Positions 10,440 through 21,120 are shown, counted from the first letter of the stretch. The stretch is DNA of 64,000 nt from Sindora glabra (GCA_020226215.1 CM035232.1:55127220-55191219), one strand, 5' to 3'. Notes: generated by a model from the sequence alone, not told the origin. Made by a program: numbers and translations.

Positions 10440-11045
10440 AGTGTGATGTGATGAAAAGGAAATTGGAATACGAAAGGAAATGAAAATGAAATGAAACAAA
10501 CATTTATGATTATATTTGGTATGATTATAAATGAAATGAGTATTTTATTTTATTTTCATATTTAATATAATAAAATAATGTAGGAATGGATTAAAAAAAT
10601 ATTGTTAATAATAATATCTTTATTATAAATATAATAAATATCTTATTAAAAATTTAATAGTATTGAAAGACAATTACCAATTTTATCCACAAAATTATAA
10701 AGTATTAACAAAATGATCATTGAATTATTTTAAATGATTAATTTTATTTTTTAATAATAGCCGTATAGATAATTTCATCATTCCATACAAATTCGTTTAG
10801 AGAATTTTATCCTTAAACATTTATATAGGGAGATAAAATCATTTATATATATTATTAGTCAATGATAAAATTGACCATTTAATATAATTGAGAAATTATT
10901 GTGTCAACACTTACAATTTTAGAGATGGAATTAAAAATTTCATCTATTTATATGATATAATTAATAATAAAAATTACCACAACTTAAATTTTATCATCAA
11001 AATTATAATTAACAAAAAAACTTCTATGATAAAATCATAAAAATT
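10440..11045 (+). repeat. Dispersed AT-rich repeat, copy 3, interrupted
   Basis: This is the same repeat as at 1020-1400, but about 280 bp (roughly 10668-10950) is inserted between blocks that are contiguous in copy 1 (TATTGAAA and ATATGATAT). The inserted sequence is AT-rich with no coding content and may be a small transposon. Confidence 0.5.
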
Positions 11046-11070
11046 TTACTGTACCAAAATTTTATTTTAA

Positions 11071-11305
11071 GCCTTGTTTATATTTTAAAAGATAATTTTT
11101 TATATAAAAAAAATTCATTTCCTTATATATGAATAAAAGAGTATCATATATATTTTATGTTTTGTAATTAAAAAAAAATTCTTAACATCATAATAATTAA
11201 ATAAAAAAGTTATATTTCATTATTAAATTTATTACATTTAACATTGAATATATCAATTATTTTATATTATTTTAATAATATATAATTATATCCTTGAAAA
11301 AATAA
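11071..11305 (+). mobile_element. Tourist/Harbinger-like MITE, truncated copy
   Basis: It starts AGCCTTGTTTATATTTT after TTA and aligns through TTCATTTCCTTATATATGAATAAAAG and TTTAACATTGAATATATCAA with the better-preserved MITE at 31516-31791. The right terminus is missing. Confidence 0.5.
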
Positions 11306-12840
11306 AGAAGATGGATACCATTTTAGAATTTTGCAAGCAGAGCTCATGCTCTGAATAATCGTTCGTGCAGAGAAGAAATTGTCTGGATATCTATTGATTA
11401 AAATTAGATAGAAAGGTGGTGGGAGAAAGGCACGTGGAATACAATTCTTGTTTCGAAAAAACTAGTGTGCAATCCGCGCAAACTTGTTATTTTATTATAA
11501 TTATTATTCAAGGAATAAATACATAGTAGAAAAAGGGAATTTTTGAAGGTGTTATAATTTTTCTTGCAACATTTCTCTCATCGCCATGTATAAACTTTTA
11601 AAAATAATTTTACAAATATAAAATTTCTCCCTAAATTAGGTTGACCATTATTTGACACGTGTCTTCGTCTTCTAATTGGTTTACCAAATTACTTCTGGTA
11701 AAAATAACTGTCTCAAGGCCAAAAGCCAATTCACCTGTTCCCGGAACATTTGATAGCTCAAAAGGAATAGGATTAATCATTAGCGTTCACAGAGAATGAT
11801 ATAGTACAAGGGAATAAGATGGATCACTGTTATTCACAAAGAATAATATAGTGAAATTCATTCGAATTATTTTGGTTATCGTGGATCTAAACTGGTTGAG
11901 AGCTAATTAATGAGACATAATATTGACAAAAACCAGGAATGCAGATCGGTAAAATAGAAACATACAATAGTCTCATTAATCATGAAAGTTTCAAACAACT
12001 GAATAACATGCTAAAATATTTACATCCCAAATACAAATTTAATAAAGGAGAAATTCCAAAAAAAGTTCAGACAGCAGGATAGATTCAAACCTGGGACAGA
12101 AGGATTGGCCAACCCTGTGCAAGAAGGACAAAAAACAGTTCAATCAATACAAAAATAAAAGTAATCAACTTTCATCTCCAGACAAGAATGACACATGCAG
12201 CGGATCACGCGCGATAAGGAAGTGAAGAAGATTCCAATACATGTATTATTTATGGGTAAGGACAAATGAAGAGGATTATATCTACTATCCACATGTAGTG
12301 AAACTCACATTAATGTTGCCCCTAAGAATTTAAACAGTAGGAGCTGCCACCTTATTTTATCTAATTTCTGACAGACAAATATGTGACACTACTTACGTGT
12401 ATCCAGAGGTATGGATACGCTAGTATTGTTTAGTAGGTAATATTTATGTTAAGGTCAAAACTTAATCTAAAACTCTGCTTTCAGTACGTAGTTAATATTT
12501 AGCAAAACGCCACGAGCTAATTTTCGAAACATCTTTCCAGTATCAGAAGACCTCTGAGCCAAATCTACCAGGAAACATCCAATATTAAGTGTAGAACTCT
12601 TTATCTGACATTCTGACTGAATTGCCAAAAGGCATATAGATGTGCACCAAACTGATATCTGCCACAGATGCCCTCAAAATAAGAAAACACATCAACTGCA
12701 CGTACTTTTACTATCATGAAAAAACGGAAAAATCATGAATCCGCACCAAACTGCATAGTAATCAAAACTACCCATATAGGTCACCACTTTTACAGAATTA
12801 TTACCTCATAATTGTACTTGTCAATCAATCAAACTATCAT
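11306..12840. other. Moderate-GC spacer without a recognised gene
   Basis: Composition is less AT-rich than the flanks from about 11330 on, as in the relic mosaic that follows. I recognise no exon. It may hold the untranslated or intronic part of captured genes. Confidence 0.4.
11654..11663. promoter_or_regulatory. G-box palindrome
   Basis: GACACGTGTC is a perfect G-box, the binding site of plant bZIP and bHLH factors, with TTGACC-type W-box cores nearby (11641) and an ATTGG box after it. No gene start follows on either strand, so it may be a relic of a captured promoter or chance. Confidence 0.25.
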
Positions 12841-12861
12841 AAGGCATAACTTTAACATATC

Positions 12862-12990
12862 TAGGTTGAGGAGAACCCTTGATAGACTTTTGCCTACACT
12901 TCCTCCACGAATAATCATGAGGAGGGATATCAGCAAGCTTGATGCTAATAGCAGTACCTGATGCACCTCTTCACTGTATGTTTCCTGTAA
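12862..12990 (-). pseudogene. WRKY group IId transcription factor fragment
   Basis: Reading the minus strand from 12990, a basic stretch (HTVKRCIR) is followed after a frameshift by SIKLADIPPHDYSWRKCRQK and then SIKGSPQPR. Group IId WRKY proteins have ADIPPDDYSWRKYGQK followed by PIKGSPxPRG, so this is the N-terminal half of that DNA-binding domain. The invariant WRKYGQK has become WRKCRQK and the zinc-binding half is absent. The break coincides with the conserved WRKY intron, after Pro-Arg. The sequence there reads AG|ATATGT where a donor AG|GTATGT would be expected. WRKY IId proteins are defence and senescence regulators in the nucleus; this copy cannot be functional. Its neighbours are fragments of unrelated genes. 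Confidence 0.8.
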
Positions 12991-13695
12991 AGAATGCCTA
13001 ATTTTTATATTAAGAGAAAACTTAGGTAAAGTTTTATAGGTATTTATTGTGAAATTTCCAATCAGACTTTTATATGTGTATTCAGTTCCCAATAACTAAT
13101 TAATAATTACATTTGTTAAGTTCTAATTATTAGGGGTGAATTGGAAAAGTAGTACACATATAAAATTCGGGAACTTCACAGCAAACATCTAAAGAACTCC
13201 ACATAGATTTTTTCCTTTATATTATAGTAACAATAGCAAGTTGAAGAAGGTAGACTAATATTAATTTATGTATGCAGCAGACATCAATATCCTAATTTTA
13301 GTAGTGATCATATCACAGAATTTCTTTCAATAGTCATAATATCAAATCAGAGCTACCTAAGTTCCCTGGAGAAAAAATTAATGGTGTAAACACAAATTGA
13401 CTCTATAGATCAATTTCTCATCCATCTGTAACGGGAAACTTATTAAGTTCTCGGACAGGAGAGTTTCGTCCACTTATTCAGCACTACCCCGGCTGAATTC
13501 TTGGTCTCTATATATCAATTTCTAATTTATCTCTAAATTGTAAACTTGTTGGAACTTAGAACTTGTGTTTAAAAACTCCTAAAGCTATGGAATTGAGCAA
13601 ATCAAGTAAAACAATAATGCTTCAAGGTTGGCTCCTTTTTTTCTTTTGTTTTTCTTCCATGCAAATTGAAAGTGCGTGTTTGGTGATTTTTGCCA

Positions 13696-13905
13696 GATTT
13701 GGAGGAAAGGATGAAGGCATTAACAATGAGCACAGCAGAAGATGAAGAAATGGGTGACACTTTTGCAGAAAGAGCAGTCTTGCCACCAAAGGCACCCTCA
13801 GCTGCTGACACTTCTGCAAGACTTCAAGCATGGCTATAGCACCTTATCTGATCGCTACATCCAAACATTGGCCAAACAGAAGCATCACTTCACAGTTTGA
13901 ATTTT
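13696..13905 (+). pseudogene. KIP1/NETWORKED-like NAB-domain fragment
   Basis: The plus strand encodes DLEERMKALTMSTAEDEEMG followed by DTFAERA. After a frameshift near 13779 it resumes with HPQLLTLLQDF, then STLSDRYIQTLAK. Proteins of the plant KIP1-like/NETWORKED actin-binding family have the same order: a helix with DLEE, an acidic D-x-FA-x-RAE block, YYxKRPxL, then LxxRY. I infer a fragment of the NAB domain, which binds F-actin at membranes. It is broken by the frameshift and by stops after the LAK motif. It is the only relic in this cluster on the plus strand. No start or other exon is seen. Family assignment is moderate; broken status is clear. Confidence 0.6.
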
Positions 13906-13920
13906 TCTAGACTCTCACTA

Positions 13921-14275
13921 TTACATGATGCCAAATCTCCCTTGAAACTTGGTTGAGATTTTCTCAGCATTGAAGCAAAATAGAAGGAAGAAAGCAGTAA
14001 GCATGAAAGAGAAATCACCAAGTAATATTTGTACCTCTAGTTGATAAAGAGCTCCCGTTAAGGGTAGATCACCAAGTGTCTCCTGCAAAGCCATTTTCAT
14101 TCCAACCCACCCAATATCTGGACCAACACCAAAGAAAAAATTGATGGAACTCTGCAGCTCCTTCACCACAAAGAACCAATAAGAGAAATCTTGGATTCAT
14201 TACGTGTTTTGGGATTCCTTGCTTCATCAGACCGAATTTCTGTAACAGTAAATAAACTTTGTCATGAATCATCAA
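13921..14275 (-). pseudogene. Unrecognised exon-like segment
   Basis: On the minus strand an open frame contains SINFFFGVGPDIGWVGMKMA and then QETLGDLPLTG, and an overlapping frame is open from 14275. Base composition is like the flanking captured exons, and a pyrimidine-rich TTACTGTTACAG acceptor lies at about 14238-14249. I do not recognise a family. It could be a further captured exon or untranslated sequence. Confidence 0.3.
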
Positions 14276-14356
14276 ACTACAGCTCTAAAGGAACTTCTCA
14301 AGCAGGAAAAGTCCAAGAAATAATCTGTCATCTTGAACTGCAATGAAAATCAGTAC

Positions 14357-14510
14357 CTCCCCTTTAAAGCCAGCAGGTTTATCATATGTCAATTCCCCTG
14401 TTATGGCATTATAACAGTACACAATTCTCCCGCTAGTCTTATGGGCAGTCCAAGGATCTAACTAATTAATAGTGGCAGTGTCATTCTGAGTGGCAACAGT
14501 GTTCAATTTC
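14357..14510 (-). pseudogene. PRP40C-like WW-domain exon fragment
   Basis: On the minus strand the frame reads LDPWTAHKTSGRIVYCYNAI, then TGELTYDKPAGFKGE, and stops at a GGGGAG|GTACTG splice donor (exon end 14357). This is a WW domain (W...Y-Y/C-Y-N...T-G...P) with the WTAHKT...YDKPAGFKGE wording of plant pre-mRNA-processing protein 40C, a spliceosome scaffold that binds the RNA polymerase II tail. A TAG interrupts the frame just before the first WW residue. No second WW or FF-repeat exon is seen nearby. It lies between a MADS exon and an unrecognised piece, so it is a captured or shuffled exon rather than part of a gene. Confidence 0.65.
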
Positions 14511-14603
14511 TTGTCATTTATAGAACCACAGTAACCACAAGAGAAATGTTATACAAAGCTATATAAATGAGCAAAAACAGTTTAGTGGACCAACACTTCC
14601 TAC

Positions 14604-14645
14604 TTGTTTGCACAGAGTTCCATTCTCCAGCATGGCTTTTGGGTC
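14604..14645 (-). pseudogene. MADS-box gene exon 6 (42 bp)
   Basis: This exactly 42-bp exon is bounded by CTGCAG and GTAGGA on the minus strand. It reads DPKAMLENGTLCKQ, matching the EQKAMLENETLRKQ exon after the K box in MIKC MADS genes of the AGL15/AGL18 type. Spacing, size and order follow the exon at 15058-15099. No downstream C-terminal exon was found. Confidence 0.7.
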
Positions 14646-15057
14646 CTGCAGATGAATTTAGAGAACTTAATAGTATAGACATTATCTATGAAGAAAGGAT
14701 GATCCAAAAACTGGGCAAACAAAATGTTTGAAATTGATAATTCAAAGAATTTTCACTTTTTGATCTTCATATAAAATTAGTCCTTTGCTAGAGCCACAAT
14801 TGGACATGTTGCAATCATGATCTAGGGGGGATCAGTGGTGCAAATTTTGGTTTTGCCCTCATCCAAACATGTAAGTGTATTTTGTACTCTAGTCACGTTC
14901 AAGGCCATTTCACTCCGATTGACAATTTTAAACAAATGCCATAAAATAGCTTTTATGAAATAGCAATCTATCATATTTGCTCTCTTTCAGTCTTGTCTTT
15001 TTTCTTCCATTTCTTACAAATCAAAATAGGATGACTGATATAGATGTTGTCAAGTAC

Positions 15058-15099
15058 CAGCAATTTGGACCTCCTTAGCTGCTCTAGAATTATTTGTTC
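15058..15099 (-). pseudogene. MADS-box gene exon 5 (42 bp, end of K box)
   Basis: This exactly 42-bp exon lies between TTGCAG and GTACTT on the minus strand and reads EQIILEQLRRSKLL. MIKC-type MADS genes have a 42-bp exon 5 encoding this amphipathic helix of the keratin-like dimerisation domain. It lies in order between exon 4 (21121-21201) and exon 6 (14604-14645). The gypsy retrotransposon sits in the intron separating it from exon 4. The exon itself is intact but the gene lacks its MADS domain. Confidence 0.75.
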
Positions 15100-15333
15100 C
15101 TGCAATAGTGTTGGAAACGAGCAAGGCATATTTCAATACCTAATTCATATATTAGCAAGTCTCTAATAAAAAATTCATATAGATATTATATGCCAAAAAC
15201 TATAATGCGTTTCAAATCTAATTGTAATTTTAAAACTACATTTTTATGATAATCATTTAAGAATATGGATCATTCTCACAGTTGCACTTGGAACAATCAA
15301 ATTTTCGCTGAGTTGTAACTTGACCGTGTTAGA

Positions 15334-15338
15334 GTTTA
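15334..15338. repeat. Target-site duplication GTTTA (left)
   Basis: GTTTA abuts the left LTR and is repeated exactly at 20918-20922, as expected for retroviral-type integration. Confidence 0.9.
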
Positions 15339-15756
15339 TGATAGTCTGGTTCAAAAATAGTAGAAAAACTGAAGAAAGATTGAAGAAGGATGAATCGTTA
15401 TTGCCAAGAAATGGGTCCCTGGTCAGTAACAGAGTTTACTGATCAAAGGATTATGAAATGCTATTACAACTCCAAGTATTTTGAGAGACCTGGACCTCTC
15501 TGTTCTCTCCTTTCCTCTCTCTCTTCCCCCCCCCCTCTAACTCTGATGCCCGCCTTCTTTTATACTACCTAATTCTGTTGCTCTAACAGTAACTAAATTT
15601 TGTTATTTTAGATACAATTGCTGTCTATTATTTCTGTTATTCAGTTACAATTGTTATTTATTCAGTTATAGCTGTTGTTAAGTCTGTTATTCTTTTATGT
15701 CTCTTTCCCTTCTATTGCTCCTAACATAGACCTTATTTATTGGATGTTTGCTAACA
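15339..15756 (-). repeat. 3' LTR of the gypsy element
   Basis: On the minus strand it runs TGTTAGCAAAC to ACTATCA and includes a pyrimidine-rich CCTCTCTCTCTTCCCCC tract (15511-15537) also present in the other LTR. It is about 91% identical to 20503-20917. Confidence 0.93.
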
Positions 15757-15775
15757 ATACTTCCCTCCAAAAGTG
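15757..15775 (-). other. Polypurine tract of the gypsy element
   Basis: TTTTGGAGGGAAGTAT (minus strand) lies directly before the 3' LTR start TGTTAG; it primes plus-strand DNA synthesis. Confidence 0.8.
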
Positions 15776-16400
15776 CCACCTTGCCCTTAAGGTGGAAATC
15801 AGGAAAAGTATCCTGGATAGTAGCTGCTGACTCCCAACTATTGTCACACTTTGGTAACTTGAACCACTTAATGAGGACTTCAAGTTCTCCATTAGACCCA
15901 TCACGAGTATTTAAAACTTGTTCTGGTTTGGCTTGCAATTCCCATTCCTCTGATAGCATAGGAGGTAGTGGTTGTGGGCTAGTTTGTGGAGGAAATGCCT
16001 TTTTTAAGAGATACATGGAAAACAGGATGTACAAGGCTGCTCTCTCGTAGTTCTAGGTGATAGGCAACTAGATCAATCCTTTCCACCGCTTGAAAGGGAC
16101 CATAGAACCTTGGCCTCAGTTTCTCATTAGAGCGCTTAGCTAGGGATATAAGACAGTAAGGTTGTAGCTTGAGGTAAACCCAATCCCCAAGTTGAAATTC
16201 TACTTTTCTATGGTGCTGATTGGCTTGAGCCTTCATCCAATCTTGAGCTTTGAGAAGATTAACTTTGAGTTCTGGTAGCATGTTGTCCCTTTCTGCTGTG
16301 AACTTATTAACTTCCTCTACTGCAAAAGGCATGGTGGTTCTTTTTAAAAGTATAGGAGGATCGTGACCATAAAGAGCCTTGAAGGGAGTCCTTTTTGTGG
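15760..16400 (-). pseudogene. Gypsy integrase C-terminus and chromodomain
   Basis: The minus-strand frame carries the integrase tail with LGDWVYLKLQPY (about 16165-16200), YHLEL and HPVFHVSLKK (about 16005-16040). A chromodomain-like segment, VLIKWFKLPKCDNSWE (about 15820-15870), follows. Chromodomains direct chromovirus integration to marked chromatin. Frames are broken between the two parts. Confidence 0.8.
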
Positions 16401-16434
16401 TATAACTATAATTTGTGTTGAACCAAAATTCTGC

Positions 16435-16872
16435 CTAGCTTAACCACTCTGGCCATTGCTTGGGTTTAGTCCTTGTTAAACATCGCAAATAAGTCTCCAA
16501 ACAATGGTTAACCATCTCTATTTGACCATCAGTTTGAGGATGGTATACTGAGCTGAATTTCAGTTTGGTACCTGCCAATCGGAAGAGTTCCCTCCAAAAT
16601 TTACTAAGAAAAATTTGATCTCTATCAGAAATGATGGATGTAGGGAATCCATGAAGCCTTACTACCTCCTTCAAAAATACTGTGGCAATATCTTTGGTTG
16701 TAAAAGGATGGCTAAATGCTATAAAACAGGCATATTTAGTGAATCTGTTTACTATTACTATGATAGTATCTTTGCCTTTAGCTCTAAGTAGCCCTCCAAT
16801 AAAATCCATTGAGATTTCAATCCAAATATATTGTGGAATTGGCAGAGGTTTTAGGAGTCCAGCTAGTGCCAA
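16435..16872 (-). pseudogene. Gypsy integrase core
   Basis: The minus-strand frame has the DFIGG motif with the first catalytic Asp, SDRDQIF with the second Asp, and YHPQTDGQIE with the catalytic Glu: the D,D35E core of a Ty3 integrase. The zinc-binding HHCC part upstream (about 16880-17050) is fragmented. Confidence 0.9.
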
Positions 16873-17395
16873 AGTTTCGTACTTGTTATGTTGGTCAGTA
16901 TCACAAGCAGTGACAAATTATTGAATATCATACTTCATTCCTTCCTAATATACCACAACTGCTAATCTTTTATAAGTTCTAAAGTAAACTAAATGGCCAC
17001 CCAATGGAGAGTTATGAAATTCTGCCATAAGGATTGGAATTTGAGGAAAGGTTTTTGGTAGAACTAGTTTCCCTTTGAAGTTTGTTTCCTTGAAAATGGT
17101 ACCCCGAATGTGAGCTAGCATCAATTAGCAAATCTATAATAATACCACTCAACTTCTCATCATTATGTGCTTCCTCTACCCAATTTTCTAAATTATGACA
17201 TTTCAGCATTGTCAAAGTTGCAAAAGTCATTTTTCTAGAAAGGACATCTATTGTTGAATTATCCTTTCCTACTTTATATTGAATTTCAAAATCAAAGCCA
17301 ATCAATTTGGAAGCCTATTTGAATTGTTCTTCATTTAGTAGACGTTGTTCATTGAAATACTTTAGACTTTGTTGATATGTTCTTATAATAAAGTG

Positions 17396-17635
17396 CTATC
17401 CCATTAGGTAGTGTCTCCACTTTTGGACTGCCATCACAACAGCCATTAATTCCCTTTCATACACAAATTTGTTTTGTGCCTTATTAGACAACCCTTGGCT
17501 CAGGAAGGCTAATGGTTTGCCTTCTTGTAGTAAACTTGCACCTATCCCTTTGCTAGAAGCATCTGTTTCCACCACAAATGGTTTAGAAAAGTCTAGGAGT
17601 GCCAGTACCGGAAGTAGAGTTATTCCCATCTTCAA
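17396..17635 (-). pseudogene. Gypsy RNase H
   Basis: The minus-strand frame shows FVVETDASSKGIGASLLQEG, with the first RNase H catalytic Asp, and VYERELMAVVMAVQKWRHYL, with the catalytic Glu. The frame then breaks into the IN linker. Confidence 0.88.
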
Positions 17636-17639
17636 ATTT

Positions 17640-18460
17640 TCAAATGTTGTTTGGGCCTCTTCACTCTACGTAAAACTGTCTTTTTGTAATAATCGGGTCA
17701 GAAGTTTAGCAATTTGGCCATAATTTTTGACAAAATGCTTGTAGTAACCAATTATTCCCAGGAATCCCCTCAATCCTTTTGCATCTTTTAGAACCAGCTA
17801 TAACCACATGGCTTCTATCTTCTTGGGATCAGCTGCTACTCCTTCTATTGAAATGATGTGGCCCAAGTATTCTAAGCAAGGCTAGCCAAATGTGCATTTC
17901 TTTTTGTTAGCAAAAAGAGCAAGTTTCCTGAATGTCTGCAAAACAACCCTTAAATGGGCTTCATCATTGGGGCTGTAGGTTAAGATATCATCAAAGAAGA
18001 CTAGAACAAATTTTCTCAAGTAAGGCTTCAATATTTCATTCATTAATGACTAAAATGTAGATGGTGCATTTGTAAAATCAAATGGCATGACTAAAAACTC
18101 ATAATGTCCTTCATGAGTGCGAAAGGCTGTCTTTTCAATGTCTCCTTCCTTCATGCAAATCTGGTGGCAACCAAATTTCAAGTCGATTTTAGAAAATACA
18201 ACAGCACCACCCAATTCATCCAGCAATTCATCTATGACAAGAATAGGGAATTTGTTGGCCATTGTGATCTTGTCGAGAGCCCTATAATCCACACAAAATC
18301 GCCATCCTCTATAGAATAATAGGGCTAGAATATGGGCTGGTACTAGGTCTAATAATACCAGCTTTTAACATCTCATTTACTAGCTTCTCTATTTCTAATT
18401 TCTGATAGTGGGGATACCTGTAAGTTCTGATGCTGGGAATGGTTGCTCCTCCCTTCAAGT
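17640..18460 (-). pseudogene. Gypsy reverse transcriptase
   Basis: Minus-strand fragments in order: SPIIL (18309), MDYRALDKITMANKFPI (18240-18292), FSKIDLKFGCHQI (18165-18205), then VFFDDILTYSPN (about 17965-18000), which keeps the catalytic DD of the Y/FxDD box, then LGHIIS-like remnants. In-frame stops (for example after TSF... at about 18048) and frame changes break it. Confidence 0.88.
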
Positions 18461-18461
18461 T

Positions 18462-18891
18462 GATGGCATGATCATGCTTCTGGCTTGGTGGTAATCCTTG
18501 GAGTTCTTGGAATACATCAATGAATTCATTTAGGATGGTTTCCATTGCTGTTGGAGCTGGTTCGATATCTTCTGTTGCCTTTGCTATCACTTTATATTCC
18601 AGCAAAAAACCCTGCCCTTCACTTTTCAAGGCTTTCTCTAATGATTTAATGGAGATTTGAGTCTTGGACAGTGTTGGATGGCATGATCATGCTTTTGGCT
18701 TGGTGGTAATCCTTGGAGTTCTTGGAATACATCAATGAATTCATTCAGGATGGTCTCCATTGCTGTTGGAGCTGGTTTGATATCTTCTGTTGCCTCTGCT
18801 ATCACTTTATATTCTAGCAAAAAACCCCACCCTTCACTTTTCAAGGCTTTCTCTTATGATTTAATGGAGATTTAAGTCCTGGTTAGTGTTG
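18462..18891 (-). repeat. 215-bp tandem duplication inside the gypsy pol region
   Basis: 18462-18676 and 18677-18891 repeat each other, each containing the minus-strand coding segment LNEFIDVFQELQGLPPSQKH just before the reverse transcriptase. The length is not a multiple of three, so the duplication shifts the pol frame. Confidence 0.92.
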
Positions 18892-19054
18892 GATCTCCCT
18901 TTATCTCTTGCATTCTTTCTCCTACTTTTACTTGTAGCAATAATTTCCCAAAATCAACTTTTATTTCCCCTAGTCCAGTTAGCCATTCTAGGCCTAAGAC
19001 CACTTCAACTCCTCTCAGGTTGAATAAGTAGAAATTTTGCTGGACTACCATATT

Positions 19055-19246
19055 CTATAATTGCAAGGTTAAGGCCTTGCACATGCCTTGACATTCCACC
19101 TTGCGTCCATCCCCTACTTCCACTAAGTAAGTGGGTGTTTTCACTGTGGGTAATTGGAGTTCCTCTACCAGCTCCTTGGATATAAAGTTGTTGGAGGCTC
19201 CACAGTCAATCAAAACAATTACCCTTTTTTCTCTAAGGTGCCCCAC
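19055..19246 (-). pseudogene. Gypsy aspartic protease
   Basis: The minus-strand frame has VLIDCGASNNFIS, the D-(S/C)-G-A active-site loop typical of plant chromovirus proteases, followed by the flap-side VEVGDGRKV. The frame is open over 63 codons. Confidence 0.85.
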
Positions 19247-19251
19247 AACTT

Positions 19252-20480
19252 TCAGGATTTTTTGGAAGCAAAACCTACCATTGAGTTTAGGGAGAGCTGC
19301 AAGACCTTATAGCTGCCCTCTTGCTGTTCCAGAATTCCTGAAGTCTCTTGTTCATTTATTTCCTCCTCATCAGTTTGTTCCTTCACCAACATTACCTTGA
19401 ATTGCTTGTTCTTGCATATGTGATCTGGGCCAAACTTCTCATCACATCTAAAACATAGCTCTTTTTTTATTTTTCTCTTGTAGTTTAGCATCAAATAGCT
19501 TCCTAAATCCTCCTAAACCCTAAATCCTCCTATTCGACTTCTTTCTGTTCCAATAGGTTTATTGCTAGTAGATTCAGTTGTTCTATTTCCATTTGATGAT
19601 CCTACTTAGGAATTTCCTTTACTTTCTACCTCATAAGAGACTGTTCTAACTGTTGGCAGTCCCTTAAACTCTGGTTTGCCAAAATTCCGCATTACTCCCC
19701 CAATTCTGGCTAGAGCCAAATTTTTTTCATCTATCATTTGAGCAATGTTCATCATGTCATCGAAGGTTATTATTGGCTACAATTTGAGCTTAGCCTTAAT
19801 CTCCTTTCTAAACCCATTTAGGAAGATCTCCTTAAGGTATTATAGATCTATCCCCCTTAAAGGACCTGCATACATTTCGAATTTCTCCTTAAAATCTTCC
19901 ACTATAGTAGTTTGTTTCAGTCCCAATAACAGTTCATAGGGATTCTGCATCATAGAAGGTTAAAAGCGCCTTGTTACTACAGTTTTGAAGCCTTCCCATG
20001 TGGGATGTGGCAAACTGGCTTCCCATCATTGATACCAGCTGAGAGCTTTACCCTCCATAGCTATTAAGATGGCTTGCAACCTCTTTGTTTCATTCACTCC
20101 TTTAATCTGAAAATATCTTTCTAATCGGCTCACCCATCTGTAGGCATTTTCTCCTGCAAACAAAGGAATTTCCAACTTTCTCAAACAATCTTCTGAAGTT
20201 CCCCTATTTCTTTTTCTAGGCCATTTTCCCTTATTCCTCCGGCATTTGTTGATGATTTTGGAGTTGGTCCCCTGTTTGATTGATTCACCAAAGCTTCCAA
20301 CAACTCCTTAACTTTTTTCAATCCGGCACCACTTAATTCCTATCTTGTCTCCCTCACTTCTTGGTCTTCTGTAAGATTTTGCCTCCACTCTTCAAATTTC
20401 TTTTCCAGGGACTCTAGTCTAGCTTCCATCTTTGATCGGACCATGAAAGACTTCCAAGAATTTATCTTTTGCTCCCAAGA
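19252..20480 (-). pseudogene. Gypsy gag with zinc knuckle
   Basis: The region opens just inside the PBS with a Met-rich coiled segment (about 20400-20450) and is split into many frames. Its C-terminal part encodes ELCFRCDEKFGPDHICKNKQ (about 19400-19460), a CCHC zinc knuckle of nucleocapsid type. Confidence 0.75.
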
Positions 20481-20488
20481 TTGTGGGA

Positions 20489-20500
20489 GCTCTGATACCA
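20489..20500 (-). other. Primer-binding site (initiator-Met tRNA)
   Basis: On the minus strand TGGTATCAGAGC lies two bases inside the 5' LTR end and is complementary to the 3' end of plant initiator-Met tRNA. Confidence 0.92.
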
Positions 20501-20502
20501 GT

Positions 20503-20917
20503 TGATAGTTTGGTTCAGAAATAGTAGAAAAACTAAAGAAAGATTGAACAAGAATGAATCTTTATTGCCAAGAAATGGGTCCCTAGTCAATAACAGAGTT
20601 TACTGATCAGAGGGTTATGAAATGTTATTACAACTCTAGGTATTTTGAGAGACCTAGACCTCCTTCTTTCCTTTCCTCTCTCTCATTTCCCCCCCCTCTA
20701 ACTCTGGTGCCCGCCTTCTTTTATACTACCTAATTCTGTTGCTCTAACAGTAACTGAATTCTTTTATTTTAGTTACAGTTGCTGTCTATTATTTCTGTTA
20801 TTCAGTTGCAGCTGTTATTTATTCAGTTGTAGCTGCTGTTAAGTCTGTTATTCTTTTATATCTCTTTCCCTCCTATTCCTCCTAACATAGACTTTATTTA
20901 TTGGAGGTCTGCTAACA
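20503..20917 (-). repeat. 5' LTR of the gypsy element
   Basis: This is the partner of 15339-15756, beginning TGTTAGCAGAC and ending ACTATCA on the minus strand. Confidence 0.93.
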
Positions 20918-21120
20918 GTTTACTACCTTGAAAAATACACAGATCAACTGTTATTTTTTATTTATTTATTTTTTTAACCAAAGTTTAAATTAAATGGCTT
21001 GAATGTAGTCATATAACAATTGGCAGCCTTAATTGAAACAGAATATGGAAGTTTGTATTTTGTGAGACACAATGGCATATAAAATAAAATAATCAATTCA
21101 TGCTTCCAGTCATTCTATTT

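Larger units (their letters stand above)
9640..11640. other. AT-rich 3' flank of the NLR gene with shared repeats
   Basis: No gene is seen. About 9990-11045 matches 480-1400 downstream of the orphan BED exon, for example AAATCATCTATTTTTCCAAG at 10393 and 989. Both BED units thus share flanking sequence, consistent with an old local duplication. Confidence 0.55.
15339..20917 (-). mobile_element. Ty3/gypsy chromovirus-type LTR retrotransposon
   Basis: This is a complete but decayed 5.6-kb element lying on the minus strand. LTRs of 418 and 415 bp (15339-15756, 20503-20917) start and end TG/CA and are flanked by GTTTA. The primer-binding site and polypurine tract are in place. Coding order on the minus strand is gag, protease, reverse transcriptase, RNase H, integrase, chromodomain, the Ty3 order; the C-terminal chromodomain places it among chromoviruses. 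All domains are broken by stops and frameshifts, so it cannot encode a working polyprotein. The LTRs differ at about 37 positions by eye (around 9%), so the insertion is old. It sits in an intron of a MADS-box relic. Confidence 0.95.

Noticed and set aside
15748..16050. Plus-strand open frame inside the gypsy element
   Set aside because: It is antisense to the integrase tail and chromodomain and has no motif of its own.
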